Of a stretch of DNA of 64,000 bases, positions 55,194 to 64,000 are shown one piece after another. A model generated the notes under the pieces. It did no database searches and was not told the origin of the DNA. It saw nothing but the letters and a program-made list of their open reading frames with translations. This DNA comes from Paenibacillus sp. ACRRY (GTDB lineage Bacteria; Bacillota; Bacilli; Paenibacillales; Paenibacillaceae). Each line of letters opens with the position of its first letter. The first letter of the stretch is position 1. A program made the translations under genes and the position numbers. Where the stretch lies: the NCBI RefSeq assembly GCF_022346995.1, contig NZ_JAKRNM010000002.1, positions 806,001 through 870,000 on the forward strand, written 5' to 3'.

Positions 55194-56558
55194 GTGGCAG
55201 AGCGGCAGATCTACTCCATCAAAGACCTGAATCGGTATATCCGGATGAAATTGGAATCCGATCAGGTCCTGTCGGACGTCTGGCTGCGTGGGGAGATTTC
55301 CAACTTTACACATCACTCCAGCGGCCATATGTATTTTACATTGAAGGATAAGGACAGCCGGATCAAGGCTATTATGTTTGCGTCCCATAATCAGCGATTG
55401 CCTTTTGTGCCAAAGGAGGGTGCAAGGGTTATTGCTCGTGGTAATGTATCGGTTTATGAGCGGGACGGTCAATACCAATTCTACGCTACCCAGATGCAGC
55501 CTGACGGTATTGGAAGCCTCTATTTGGCCTATGAGCAATTGAAAAAGAAGCTGGAGGATGAGGGGCTCTTCTCTTCGTCCAGGAAACGTGCTATTCCGCG
55601 GTATCCTAAAACGATAGGTGTTGTTACGTCTCCTACGGGAGCTGCGGTACGGGATATCATGATTACATTGCAGCGTAGATACCCTACTGCGAAAGTGCTT
55701 CTGTACCCTGTTTTGGTTCAGGGGAAAGGCGCTGCACCTTCAATCGTAAAAGCCATACGCAACCTGAATCTTCTTGGTGAAGCGGACGTCCTGATTGTAG
55801 GCCGAGGCGGGGGATCACTGGAGGAACTGTGGGCATTTAATGAAGAGATGGTCGCAAGAGCCATTGTTGATTCAGACATCCCTGTGATCTCTGCGGTCGG
55901 ACACGAAACCGATTTTACCATCGCAGACTTTGCTGCAGACCTGCGGGCTGCAACGCCAACAGCAGCTGCTGAACTGGCTGTGCCAAATCGTGCAGAGCTG
56001 CTTGACCAGATTGCGCTAAGACAGCGTCAGCTCCAACATAGTCTACGTCAACGGGCTGTACATAACCGTGAACGACTTGCAAGGTTACAGCGTTCGCCGG
56101 TGCTCGTTCACCCAAGACGGACATTAATGCAGCACGCAGAGCGTTTGGACATGCTGCATCAGCGGCTTTTGAGGACTGTGGACACAAGAATGAAATGGAC
56201 CGCGGAGAAACAGGAGCGTCTTCGCGCTGCTCTGCAGCGGTTTAATCCACGCGAACAGGTGAATACGGCTCAACGAGAAAATGCTGCAGCGAGGCGTCAG
56301 CTTGAACTTGCGATGAGGTCTATCGTCAGATCGAAGCAGCAGCAATGGAAATCTTCCGTGCGCCATCTCGATGCTCTAAGCCCGCTAAAAGTCATGTCTC
56401 GCGGATATAGTCTGGTGTATGACGAGCAGGAGCAAAGACTGATCAAGTCGTTGAAGGAAGTGCAGCCTGGAGATTCAATTAAGATTAAATTAACAGACGG
56501 ACAGCTGGACTGTCAGGTTTGGGGAATGAAGGAGGATGACAACATCCATGGCGAATGA
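55194..56558 (+). CDS. xseA: Exodeoxyribonuclease VII large subunit
   Basis: The product is a 454-residue nuclease subunit with an N-terminal OB-fold (about 1-100) and the catalytic Exonuc_VII_L domain. Motifs such as GVVTSPTGAAVRDIM, GRGGGSLEELWAFNEE and SAVGHETDFTIADFAAD are canonical; a coiled-coil region rich in Arg/Gln (about 270-390) follows. The start is GTG 55194, with a weak ribosome-binding site, possibly coupled to folD. It overlaps the start of xseB. Confidence 0.96.
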   Translation: MAERQIYSIKDLNRYIRMKLESDQVLSDVWLRGEISNFTHHSSGHMYFTLKDKDSRIKAIMFASHNQRLPFVPKEGARVIARGNVSVYERDGQYQFYATQMQPDGIGSLYLAYEQLKKKLEDEGLFSSSRKRAIPRYPKTIGVVTSPTGAAVRDIMITLQRRYPTAKVLLYPVLVQGKGAAPSIVKAIRNLNLLGEADVLIVGRGGGSLEELWAFNEEMVARAIVDSDIPVISAVGHETDFTIADFAADLRAATPTAAAELAVPNRAELLDQIALRQRQLQHSLRQRAVHNRERLARLQRSPVLVHPRRTLMQHAERLDMLHQRLLRTVDTRMKWTAEKQERLRAALQRFNPREQVNTAQRENAAARRQLELAMRSIVRSKQQQWKSSVRHLDALSPLKVMSRGYSLVYDEQEQRLIKSLKEVQPGDSIKIKLTDGQLDCQVWGMKEDDNIHGE

Positions 56559-56805
56559 ACCGGAACTGAATTTTGAAGAAGCAATGGCGGCACTTGAAGA
56601 TATCGTAGCTCAGCTGGAACATGGGGATGTTCCATTAGAACAGGCCATTGATCTGTTTCAGCGAGGAATGAAACTCTCACAGTTATGCGGAATCAAGCTG
56701 GAACAAGTGGAACGCAAGATTGAAATGATCGTAGAAGAAGATGGGGAACTTCGGAAGAAGCCGTTCGGAGCTTCGGAAGTTGAGAGCGGTGAAGGCAATG
56801 AGTAG
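56548..56805 (+). CDS. xseB: Exodeoxyribonuclease VII small subunit
   Basis: The product is an 85-residue helical subunit. The family block LNFEEAMAALEDIVAQLEHG and GDVPLEQAIDLFQRGMKL identify it. The ATG at 56548 is 12 bases after AAGGAGG (56529-56535); the in-frame ATG 56536 directly abuts it, so 56548 is preferred although the spacing is long. Overlaps xseA at the 5' end and ispA at the 3' end. Confidence 0.92.
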   Translation: MANEPELNFEEAMAALEDIVAQLEHGDVPLEQAIDLFQRGMKLSQLCGIKLEQVERKIEMIVEEDGELRKKPFGASEVESGEGNE

Positions 56806-57703
56806 TCGTCTTTCCTTTGAACAATATCTCCAACAGACAACAGATCAGGTTACGGAAGCATTAAAAGAGATTCTCCCAGTTCACTGGGATGTGCCTCAGT
56901 CCCTGCGTGATGCGATGCAGTATTCACTTATGGCTGGAGGCAAGCGCCTCCGTCCTCTTCTGGTCGTCGCTGCGGCGGAAGCCCTCGGAGCACAGCGTGC
57001 AGCTGCGCTTCCGGTAGCCTGCGCCGTGGAAATGGTACACACCTATTCTCTTATCCACGATGACCTGCCTGCAATGGATAACGATGACTATCGTCGGGGA
57101 AAATTAACGAATCACAAGGTTTATGGTGAAGCGACAGCTATTCTTGCAGGGGATGCTTTGTTGACTCATGCTTTCTACAGTGTGGTGCAAGCAGGTCGCA
57201 AAAACGGTGTGCCTGCCGAAGCTTTGATTTCTATTGTGGAGGACCTTTCCGAACTGGCTGGTGCCCGTGGCATGGTTGGTGGGCAGGTGGCCGATATGGA
57301 AGGTGAGCAGGGGATGACGGATCTGGAACAACTGCAATATATTCATTTGCACAAAACCGGTGACTTGATCGTGTTCTCATTGCTGGCTGGTGCCCGCATT
57401 GGTGGTGCAACAGAAGGACAGCTTGACGCACTGCGTGTATTCGGACGTGATCTTGGTCTTGCTTTTCAGATTCAGGACGATATCCTTGACCTGACTGGGG
57501 ATGAGCAGAGAATGGGCAAAAAAACCCAAAGTGATGTAAATCAGCAAAAGGTGACTTATCCATTTTTCATAGGTATGGAAGCGTCTCAGGAACAGGTGAA
57601 GTCCTTGACTCAATCAGCAAAAGAGGCCCTTGGGAGAGCTGAGTTGTCAGATTCATCGCGGTTGATGGAGATTGCTGATTATTTAATGGGCAGAGATCAT
57701 TAG
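56798..57703 (+). CDS. ispA: Farnesyl diphosphate synthase (polyprenyl synthetase)
   Basis: The product is a 301-residue trans-prenyltransferase making C15 diphosphate for undecaprenyl and quinone lipids. The first Asp-rich motif is HDDLPAMDNDDYRRG and the second IQDDILDLTGD, with the KHRPL-type GGKRLRPLL segment near residue 48. The start is ATG 56798, overlapping xseB by eight bases, with GGTGAAGG upstream. The longer frame from 56741 is not supported. Last gene of the nusB-folD-xseAB-ispA run. Confidence 0.95.
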   Translation: MSSRLSFEQYLQQTTDQVTEALKEILPVHWDVPQSLRDAMQYSLMAGGKRLRPLLVVAAAEALGAQRAAALPVACAVEMVHTYSLIHDDLPAMDNDDYRRGKLTNHKVYGEATAILAGDALLTHAFYSVVQAGRKNGVPAEALISIVEDLSELAGARGMVGGQVADMEGEQGMTDLEQLQYIHLHKTGDLIVFSLLAGARIGGATEGQLDALRVFGRDLGLAFQIQDDILDLTGDEQRMGKKTQSDVNQQKVTYPFFIGMEASQEQVKSLTQSAKEALGRAELSDSSRLMEIADYLMGRDH

Positions 57704-57988
57704 TGTAAAATGTAAATGAAACTCTTATGGGGCTGTTTCGTAAGATTCAGATCGGTGTAATAATGTTAATGTGCTTTTTGCACGATGATTGCGTGTGACA
57801 TAACGGATACATAATGATGGGCCAATCCATTTATCTTGCTGGCGAAAAAGCTCGCAATCTGGAGTATGAAGCCGTAAATTATGATTCCTGTTCTTTTATG
57901 TTATAATGATTTAATGATATTTAATAAGATTTAGTTTAAAAAGCGTTATCCAATTAATCAAACAATCTAGGAAAGCGGGGAGATTCTC

Positions 57989-59896
57989 GTGCTGCTTCCA
58001 CAAATTAAACAACCCAGTGATCTAAAATCGATGTCTCCGGATGATCTTGTTCTATTATCCGCAGAGATTCGGCAATTTCTGATTGAGAAATTGTCCGTAA
58101 CGGGGGGGCATCTGGCACCGAATTTAGGCGTGGTTGAGCTCACGGTAGCCCTGCACTACTGTTATAACAGTCCGGTAGACAAAATGATTTACGATGTAGG
58201 GCATCAAGCGTATGTGCATAAAATTCTTACTGGACGCATGGACCGTTTTGATACGTTGCGTCAGCACAATGGATTGTGCGGTTTCGTCAAGCGTAATGAG
58301 AGCGAGCATGATGTATGGGAGGCTGGACACAGCAGTACATCCTTATCTGCTGCCATGGGTATGGCACTTGCACGTGATCTGAAGGGTGAAGATAATCAGG
58401 TTATCGCCATGATTGGTGATGGGGCCCTTACAGGTGGTATGGCCTTCGAGGCACTCAATCACATTGGTCATGAGCAGAAAAAACTGATGGTCATTCTCAA
58501 TGATAATGAAATGTCCATTGCACCCAATGTTGGGGCGATGCATAAATATCTAAGCAAAATCCGTTCCGATCGCCATTATCTAAAAGCCAAGGATGATGTG
58601 GAAGGAATGCTCAAAAAGATTCCTGCCATTGGAGACCGTTTGGCCAAATCGGCGAGCTGGATTAAGGATAGCGTCAAATATATGATGGTTCCGGGCGTCT
58701 TGTTTGAAGAACTCGGCTTCACTTATTTGGGTCCCATCGACGGACATGATATTCCCAAATTAATTGAAACGTTCAAACAAGCGGATAACGTGGAAGGACC
58801 AGTTCTCGTTCATGTGCTCACAACCAAGGGCAAAGGATACCAGCCAGCTGAGGCGGACTCACACAAATGGCATGGTATCTCCCCGTACAAAATAGAATCT
58901 GGTCAGGTGCTCAAGGCAGTAGGTAAACCAATGTATACCGAAATATTTGGGCAGACACTGGTTGAACTCGCGAAGGAAGATCAGCGTATTGTTGCCGTAA
59001 CGCCTGCTATGCCGACAGGATCGGGGCTTATTCCATTTAGCAAGGAATTCCCGAACCGTATGATTGATGTAGGGATTGCTGAGCAGCATGCGGCAACCAT
59101 GTGTGCGGCACTGGCCATGGAAGGCCTGAAGCCTGTCTTTGCCGTATATTCGACGTTTATGCAGCGTGCCTATGATCAGATCGTGCATGATATCTGCCGT
59201 CATAATGCCAATGTGATTTTTGCCATCGACCGTGCCGGATTTGTTGGACCTGATGGTGAGACACATCAAGGTGTGTATGATGTGGCGTTTATGAGACATA
59301 TCCCTAACATCGTACTTATGATGCCGAAGGATGAGAATGAGCTGCGTCACATGATGAAAACGGCACTTGATTATAATGAAGGACCTATTGCTTACCGGTA
59401 CCCTCGAAACAATGTGGTAGGCGTTTCAATGGATGAACAGCTCGTACCGATTCCAATCGGTACTTGGGAACAGCTGCGACCATCTGAAGGCTATGCCATC
59501 ATCGCTTCGGGTTCCATGGTTCAAGTGGCTGAAGAAGCAGCTGAAACCGTGAAAAAAGAAGGCATTACAGCTGGAGTGATCAATGCACGTTTCCTCAAGC
59601 CGCTGGATGAACAAATGCTCCGTGATCTCGCGATTCGTGGTACTAAACTGATTGTGCTTGAAGAAGCTTCTCAAGCAGGCAGTATGGGTAGCGCTGTGCT
59701 TGAATTTTATGCCGAACAGGGTCTGCATGATGTACATGTTGATCTTATGGGGATTCCGGATCGCTTCATTGAACATGGTAGCATTAATGAACAACGGGCT
59801 GAAGTTGGGCTTACGGTGGAAAACGTATGTGTGCACCTGCGCAGTTTGGCAGCTCAAACATCTTACGGCATGTCCAGAACCCGCTTTCCTTCTTGA
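57989..59896 (+). CDS. dxs: 1-deoxy-D-xylulose-5-phosphate synthase
   Basis: The product is a 635-residue thiamine-diphosphate enzyme that starts the non-mevalonate isoprenoid pathway. TPP/Mg-binding features [20 protein letters not shown] and [14 protein letters not shown] are followed by the transketolase-like central domain ([18 protein letters not shown]) and the C-terminal domain. The start is GTG 57989, with AAGCGGGGAG upstream. The 285-base gap before it has TATAAT at 57902-57907 as a possible -10. Functionally linked to ispA. Confidence 0.97.
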   Translation: MLLPQIKQPSDLKSMSPDDLVLLSAEIRQFLIEKLSVTGGHLAPNLGVVELTVALHYCYNSPVDKMIYDVGHQAYVHKILTGRMDRFDTLRQHNGLCGFVKRNESEHDVWEAGHSSTSLSAAMGMALARDLKGEDNQVIAMIGDGALTGGMAFEALNHIGHEQKKLMVILNDNEMSIAPNVGAMHKYLSKIRSDRHYLKAKDDVEGMLKKIPAIGDRLAKSASWIKDSVKYMMVPGVLFEELGFTYLGPIDGHDIPKLIETFKQADNVEGPVLVHVLTTKGKGYQPAEADSHKWHGISPYKIESGQVLKAVGKPMYTEIFGQTLVELAKEDQRIVAVTPAMPTGSGLIPFSKEFPNRMIDVGIAEQHAATMCAALAMEGLKPVFAVYSTFMQRAYDQIVHDICRHNANVIFAIDRAGFVGPDGETHQGVYDVAFMRHIPNIVLMMPKDENELRHMMKTALDYNEGPIAYRYPRNNVVGVSMDEQLVPIPIGTWEQLRPSEGYAIIASGSMVQVAEEAAETVKKEGITAGVINARFLKPLDEQMLRDLAIRGTKLIVLEEASQAGSMGSAVLEFYAEQGLHDVHVDLMGIPDRFIEHGSINEQRAEVGLTVENVCVHLRSLAAQTSYGMSRTRFPS

Positions 59897-59957
59897 TAAA
59901 AGATAAAAGAAAAGCTTCATCTAAATAAATGAATTAACTATATGATAGGAGAAAGAC

Positions 59958-60803
59958 ATGTCACTCCCGAAAGAACGAATTGATGTTCTGCTGGTCGAGC
60001 AGGGTTATTATGAAAGTCGTGAGAAGGCAAAAGCGGCGATCATGGCTGGACTGGTGTATGCCAACAATGAACGAATTGAAAAGGCAGGCATGAAAATACC
60101 ACGGGAAGCTGAACTAAAGGTTAAAGGCTCGGTGCATCCTTATGTGGGCCGGGGTGGATTGAAGCTTGAAAAAGCGATTAAACACTTCGGTCTTGACATG
60201 AATGGTCTGGTCATGCTTGATATTGGTTCGTCAACGGGTGGATTTACGGATTGTGCATTACAACACGGTGCATCGCATGTATATGCCATTGATGTAGGAT
60301 ACAACCAGCTGGACTGGTCATTACGTAATGATGACCGGGTTACCGTGATGGAAAGAACCAATTTTCGTTATGTGACACCTGAGGATTTAATCGGACCTGA
60401 GCCGAACTTTGCCAGTATCGATGTATCCTTCATATCGCTGCGCATTATTCTGCCTCCCTTGCTTGCTCTCCTGAAGCAGCCGGCAGATATTGTAGCATTG
60501 ATCAAGCCTCAATTTGAGGCAGGACGTGAGAAGGTAGGTAAGTCTGGTGTTGTTCGGGATCCAAAAGTGCACAAGGAAGTACTGGAAACCATGCTTCACT
60601 TTGCGAATGAACTGGGTCTAAATTTGCAGGGCTTAACATTCTCGCCTATTACGGGTGGGGAAGGCAATATCGAATTTCTCGCTCATTGGCGTCTGGAAGA
60701 ACCGGGTGCCTCACAACAAGAGAAGGATCTGGCTTCACTCAATGCACTTGCCCATCAAGTTGCTATGGAAGCCGCTCATACTTTTACGGGAAACTCATCA
60801 TAG
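59958..60803 (+). CDS. yqxC: TlyA-family rRNA methyltransferase (YqxC)
   Basis: The product is a 281-residue protein with an N-terminal S4 RNA-binding domain (about 5-65; ERIDVLLVEQGYYESREKAK) and an FtsJ-like SAM methyltransferase domain. The SAM site is LDIGSSTGGFTDCALQHGA. In other bacteria TlyA 2'-O-methylates rRNA. The start is ATG 59958, with AGGAGA upstream. A hairpin terminator contains its stop codon. Confidence 0.93.
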   Translation: MSLPKERIDVLLVEQGYYESREKAKAAIMAGLVYANNERIEKAGMKIPREAELKVKGSVHPYVGRGGLKLEKAIKHFGLDMNGLVMLDIGSSTGGFTDCALQHGASHVYAIDVGYNQLDWSLRNDDRVTVMERTNFRYVTPEDLIGPEPNFASIDVSFISLRIILPPLLALLKQPADIVALIKPQFEAGREKVGKSGVVRDPKVHKEVLETMLHFANELGLNLQGLTFSPITGGEGNIEFLAHWRLEEPGASQQEKDLASLNALAHQVAMEAAHTFTGNSS

Positions 60804-60817
60804 GATGAGTTTCTTTT
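60790..60817 (+). terminator. Terminator overlapping the yqxC stop codon
   Basis: GAAACTCATC (60790-60799) pairs perfectly with GATGAGTTTC (60804-60813), followed by T residues; the TAG stop lies in the loop. Confidence 0.78.
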
Positions 60818-60885
60818 CGCTGGAAAGGTGATCCTAATAACAGGAGATCGACTGCCGGACCTCGAATAAGTCTTCGAGGTGAACA

Positions 60886-61374
60886 ATGATGAATGGGCAA
60901 TCCGACACAATCGTTATTGGTGTGCTTGCTGTCATTTTAATCATATGGCTCTTTTACGGTTTGCGAAATTGGCTGAATCGACCGGTACCAGTAAGTTTGT
61001 CAGGCATGCAGCTGAATTCCGACATACCACATTCCCCAGTTGTTGATCTGCTTGAAGCAGAGGGGTATGAAGTTATCGGAGGCAAAATGAAGATACCGCT
61101 CGCCTTTGAGGTTAACGAGTCCGTTTTTTATAGTCGCTTGTTCGTTGATTATGTTGCTGAGCGTGATGAGATCAGATATTTGGTCAAGACGTCAAGGCGT
61201 AGACAGCCAGTGGAATTCACAGGTCCGGCCATACGTGATCGCTTTTTGTACTATTTATTGTTGTATCCAGGTTGTGAAGGTATATTGTACGTGGATACGG
61301 AAGAATCAAGCATTAAGATCATCCGGTTGATGGATTATGAGGAAGATGTATATGATGGGGATGATCTGAGCTAG
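60886..61374 (+). CDS. Hypothetical single-pass membrane protein
   Basis: The product is a 162-residue protein with one N-terminal transmembrane helix (about 9-26) and a cytosolic domain I cannot place. Notable segments are VVDLLEAEGYEVIGGKMKIP, GPAIRDRFLYYLLLYPGCEG and an acidic tail (DYEEDVYDGDDLS). The start is ATG 60886, with GAGGTGAAC upstream. It lies between yqxC and ahrC, where Bacillus has no such gene. It looks like a genuine conserved gene rather than a remnant. Confidence 0.8.
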   Translation: MMNGQSDTIVIGVLAVILIIWLFYGLRNWLNRPVPVSLSGMQLNSDIPHSPVVDLLEAEGYEVIGGKMKIPLAFEVNESVFYSRLFVDYVAERDEIRYLVKTSRRRQPVEFTGPAIRDRFLYYLLLYPGCEGILYVDTEESSIKIIRLMDYEEDVYDGDDLS

Positions 61375-61409
61375 AAGATTAATGGTAACTATTTAAACTG
61401 GAGGCATGT

Positions 61410-61859
61410 ATGAAAGGACAACGACACATTAAGATACGTGAAATTATTAGTCAAAATGAAATAGAAACCCAGGATGATCTGGTTGAAGCGCTGCGTCAAG
61501 CCGGTTTCCAAGTGACACAGGCCACGGTATCCCGTGATATTAAGGAACTGCTGTTGATCAAAATTCCGATGGATGATGGGCGTTATAAGTACTCACTGCC
61601 AACAGACCAACGTTATAATCCAATCCAGAAGTTGAAACGGGCATTAGTGGATAACTTTCTTCATATTGACCATACCAACAATTTGGTAGTAATGAAATGT
61701 CTTCCAGGAACGGCAAACTCCATTGCGGCCTTGCTGGATAATATTGAATGGACTGAAGTTATGGGTACGATCTGTGGTGATGATACGATTCTCATCATCT
61801 GCCGTACAGAAGATAATAGCGTGACGGTTATCGATCGAATTATGGGTTACATTTCTTAA
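61410..61859 (+). CDS. ahrC: Arginine repressor ArgR/AhrC
   Basis: The product is a 149-residue arginine-sensing regulator. The winged-helix N-terminus ([38 protein letters not shown]) is followed by a C-terminal hexamerisation domain with [14 protein letters not shown]. The start is ATG 61410, with GGAGGC upstream. Position between yqxC and recN is conserved in Firmicutes. Confidence 0.96.
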   Translation: MKGQRHIKIREIISQNEIETQDDLVEALRQAGFQVTQATVSRDIKELLLIKIPMDDGRYKYSLPTDQRYNPIQKLKRALVDNFLHIDHTNNLVVMKCLPGTANSIAALLDNIEWTEVMGTICGDDTILIICRTEDNSVTVIDRIMGYIS

Positions 61860-61912
61860 TATCCGAATCTAAACATAATTGCTGAGTTTGTCATCCGGAG
61901 GTGCTTTGGCCG

Positions 61913-63649
61913 ATGCTAGTTACATTATCGATTCGTAATCTGGCTGTTGTAGAAGAAGTGGATGTAGTATTTCACGCGGGATTTCATGTGTTATCAGGGG
62001 AAACAGGTGCAGGTAAATCAATCATTATTGATGCGCTTGGTCTGATCGCAGGTGGTCGGAGTTCGGCTGATCTGATCCGTTACGGTTGTGAGAAGGCGGA
62101 GATGGAAGCTCTTTTTGAGATGGAACAGGGTCATCCCGTGTGGGAAACACTGGAGAAGCTCGGGATTCATTGTGAACCTGAAGAACACCTCGTTATTAGA
62201 CGGGAGCTCAATACTCAGGGTAAGAGCACATCCCGCATCAATGGTCAGTTGGTCAATCTGACGATGCTGCGCGAAGTGGGAGAAAAACTGATTAATATTC
62301 ATGGTCAGCATGAGCATCAAAGTTTGCTGCGTGCAGAAAGCCATTTGGGGTTACTGGATACCTACGGAGCAGCTGTCATTGGACCAGTAAAATCGGAATA
62401 TCAGGAAAGATACAGCCGGTTCATTACTGCTGAAAAAGAACTGCGTGCCCTTCAGGAGTCGAGCCAGCGTGCCTATCAGCTGCTGGACATGTATCGTTTT
62501 CAACTGGAGGAGATCGCTGCTGCCGGGTTAACAAGTGGGGAAGATGAATTGCTCGGTGAAGAAAGGGTCAAACTATCCCATAGTGAGAAAATGATGGACA
62601 GCGTTGTCGGTGCATATGATCTGCTTAGTGGTCAGCGTGGACTCGAGGCAGTAAGCATTGCCCTCTCTCGGATAGAAGATATCTCTGGTTACGATAGCAA
62701 AGGACTACAGCCTATCGTGGAACAGCTCCAGTCGGCCTTTTATCAATTGGAGGATGCTACATTTCAATTAAGGGATTACCGTGAAAAAATAGAGTTCAAC
62801 CCTGGGCGACTGGAGGAGGTTGAGCAGCGCTTAAACTTGATTTCTGGTCTAAGACGCAAGTACGGAGACAGTGTTGAACTTATTTTGAATTATTATGAAC
62901 AGATTAGCCATGAAACAGACCAGCTGGAAAACAAGGACGAGCGCCTGGAGAAACTGCGTGCAGAGCGTGATAAGCTCCTGGTTCTGGTGATGGATTCTGC
63001 AGAGGACCTGAGCCGTGTACGTAAGCAGTGTGCTGATGAACTCGCTGCTCAGGTGGAGAGTGAACTGAAGGATCTTCAAATGGAGCGTACAACGCTGCGT
63101 GTGCAAATATCGCCATCAGAAGATCCGAAGGGGATTGAATGGAACGGGCGCAGGCTTCGCCTGAGCCGTCAGGGAGCGGACAATGCGGAATTTCTCATCT
63201 CGCCGAATCCGGGCGAACCGCTGCGTCCATTAGGTAAAATTGCATCAGGTGGTGAGTTATCAAGAATGATGCTCGCCATGAAGAGCATTTTCGCACGTCA
63301 CGACCGAATTCCCGTCCTCATATTTGACGAGGTTGACACGGGGGTAAGCGGACGCGCGGCTCAATCCATTGCAGAGAAACTGTTCCGTTTATCCTCTACC
63401 TGCCAAGTATTTTCGATTACACACTTGCCACAAGTCGCCTGTATGGCAGATCACCAGTACCTTATCGAAAAACATGTCGTGGACGGGCGTACGATGACGC
63501 AGGTGGAATCGCTGTCAAACGAAGGCAGAGTGAAGGAATTGGCACGTATGCTTGGCGGTGTTGAAATTACAGAAAAAACGCTGCATCATGCACAGGAAAT
63601 GCTGAATTTGGCGGAAGCCAAAAAAGGAGGAAACGAGCGGCCGGCGTAA
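61913..63649 (+). CDS. recN: DNA repair protein RecN
   Basis: The product is a 578-residue SMC-like ATPase for double-strand-break repair. Walker A is LSGETGAGKSIIIDALG near the N-terminus. Coiled-coil arms fill the middle (about 150-400). The C-terminal head has the signature ASGGELSRMMLAMK and Walker B PVLIFDEVDTGVSGRAA. The start is ATG 61913, about ten bases after GGAGGTG; GTG 61901 overlaps that site. It is followed by spoIVB, as in Bacillus. Confidence 0.96.
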   Translation: MLVTLSIRNLAVVEEVDVVFHAGFHVLSGETGAGKSIIIDALGLIAGGRSSADLIRYGCEKAEMEALFEMEQGHPVWETLEKLGIHCEPEEHLVIRRELNTQGKSTSRINGQLVNLTMLREVGEKLINIHGQHEHQSLLRAESHLGLLDTYGAAVIGPVKSEYQERYSRFITAEKELRALQESSQRAYQLLDMYRFQLEEIAAAGLTSGEDELLGEERVKLSHSEKMMDSVVGAYDLLSGQRGLEAVSIALSRIEDISGYDSKGLQPIVEQLQSAFYQLEDATFQLRDYREKIEFNPGRLEEVEQRLNLISGLRRKYGDSVELILNYYEQISHETDQLENKDERLEKLRAERDKLLVLVMDSAEDLSRVRKQCADELAAQVESELKDLQMERTTLRVQISPSEDPKGIEWNGRRLRLSRQGADNAEFLISPNPGEPLRPLGKIASGGELSRMMLAMKSIFARHDRIPVLIFDEVDTGVSGRAAQSIAEKLFRLSSTCQVFSITHLPQVACMADHQYLIEKHVVDGRTMTQVESLSNEGRVKELARMLGGVEITEKTLHHAQEMLNLAEAKKGGNERPA

Positions 63650-63751
63650 TGATTGACAGTAATAAAAGCCTGGGGGCAAGGTTATCTTATAGGTACGCAA
63701 TTGGCGACCACCTTTCGTCAAGCGAAAGAAGCAAAGGGAGTGTGACAGCCA

Positions 63752-64000
63752 TTGAATTCCCCCCTCAGGAAGAAATTGCTAGGTCTTTTATTTGCCTTCT
63801 TTCTATGTGTGATCAGCCAGGCCATTCAGCCTGTGCAGAGTTATGCCTCTTTACCTGACGAATTACAGGTATTTGCAGGCAGGCAAGCAGATGTACGACT
63901 CGCTGTACCGGCTGCTTCCAGCGCCGTTGTAGACCGACCGGATATTGTTGGTTTGGATGGACAGGAGCAAGCAGTGCATGTCACGAAGCAGCAACCATTG
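63752..64000 (+). CDS. spoIVB: Stage IV sporulation protein B (start of gene, cut by window edge)
   Basis: Reading from TTG 63752 to the right edge gives 83 codons of an open frame. A hydrophobic signal-like segment (LLGLLFAFFLCVISQAIQ) is followed by a luminal region (SLPDELQVFAGRQADVRLAV). That fits the N-terminus of SpoIVB, the forespore serine protease that triggers pro-sigma-K processing. AAGGGAGTG (63734-63742) is nine bases upstream. Position after recN is the conserved location. The protease domain lies outside the window. Confidence 0.85.
   Translation, partial: MNSPLRKKLLGLLFAFFLCVISQAIQPVQSYASLPDELQVFAGRQADVRLAVPAASSAVVDRPDIVGLDGQEQAVHVTKQQPL

Noticed and set aside
63649..63858. 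69-codon frame after recN
   Set aside because: Out of frame with spoIVB, whose TTG start, ribosome-binding site and signal segment explain the region better.

Overview
The window is chromosomal DNA of an endospore-forming, facultatively anaerobic Firmicute, almost certainly a Paenibacillus. The right half keeps the Bacillus subtilis order mntR - yqhO - yqhP - yqhQ - yqhR - aroQ - yqhT - efp - spoIIIAA-AH - accBC - yqhY - nusB - folD - xseAB - ispA - dxs - yqxC - ahrC - recN - spoIVB. It differs by Paenibacillus-like insertions: an aspartokinase, a comB-type phosphatase, a GH10-like secreted protein and amaP/DUF2273. YesM/YesN-type sugar regulation, copper-amine-oxidase-N surface proteins, a Zur/znu set and spore photoproduct lyase fit the same assignment. 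I saw no rRNA, tRNA, prophage, insertion sequence or CRISPR array.

Left part (1-6850): an AraC-type regulator stands divergent to a small catabolic group (Gfo/Idh/MocA dehydrogenase, sugar-phosphate isomerase/epimerase-like TIM barrel, ThuA-like protein). An HxlR regulator, an unrecognised 242-residue protein and a lipoprotein with two beta-grasp-like repeats follow.

Anaerobic block (6900-14290): fnr (reverse), adhE, pflB and pflA form a fermentation regulon. Perfect TGTGA-N6-TCACA boxes sit exactly 32 bp (centre to centre) upstream of good -10 hexamers for both adhE and pflB. A further perfect box lies in the pflB leader and a near-perfect box lies between fnr and adhE.

Sugar and surface block (14500-24914): a carbohydrate ABC transporter (binding protein plus two permeases, no ATPase), a YesM/YesN two-component pair and a GH3/NagZ-like hexosaminidase form one tight operon. 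A secreted copper-amine-oxidase-N/PKD-like protein follows, with a tiny overlapping leader ORF.

Metal and translation block (25300-34060): zur and yidD; a T-box leader and metG; znuABC with a Zur-box-like palindrome just downstream of its -10; ccdA; splB (reverse); mntR.

yqh to spoIVB block (34270-64000): a GH10-like secreted protein; patatin yqhO; yqhP and yqhQ (reverse); yqhR, aroQ, yqhT and efp. Next are an aspartokinase with an in-frame internal start for a beta subunit, comB (reverse) and the complete spoIIIA operon with a sigma-E-like promoter. Then come accBC, an Asp23/AmaP/DUF2273 trio preceded by a promoter and a structured leader, nusB-folD-xseAB-ispA, dxs, tlyA, an unknown membrane protein, ahrC, recN and the start of spoIVB.

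Most worth a second look: (i) a dispersed palindromic element present twice (about 10817-10909 and 40873-40982), whose shared stem shows compensatory base changes; (ii) the structured leader upstream of the Asp23 gene; (iii) a strong terminator hairpin whose 3' arm is also the ribosome-binding site of yqhO.
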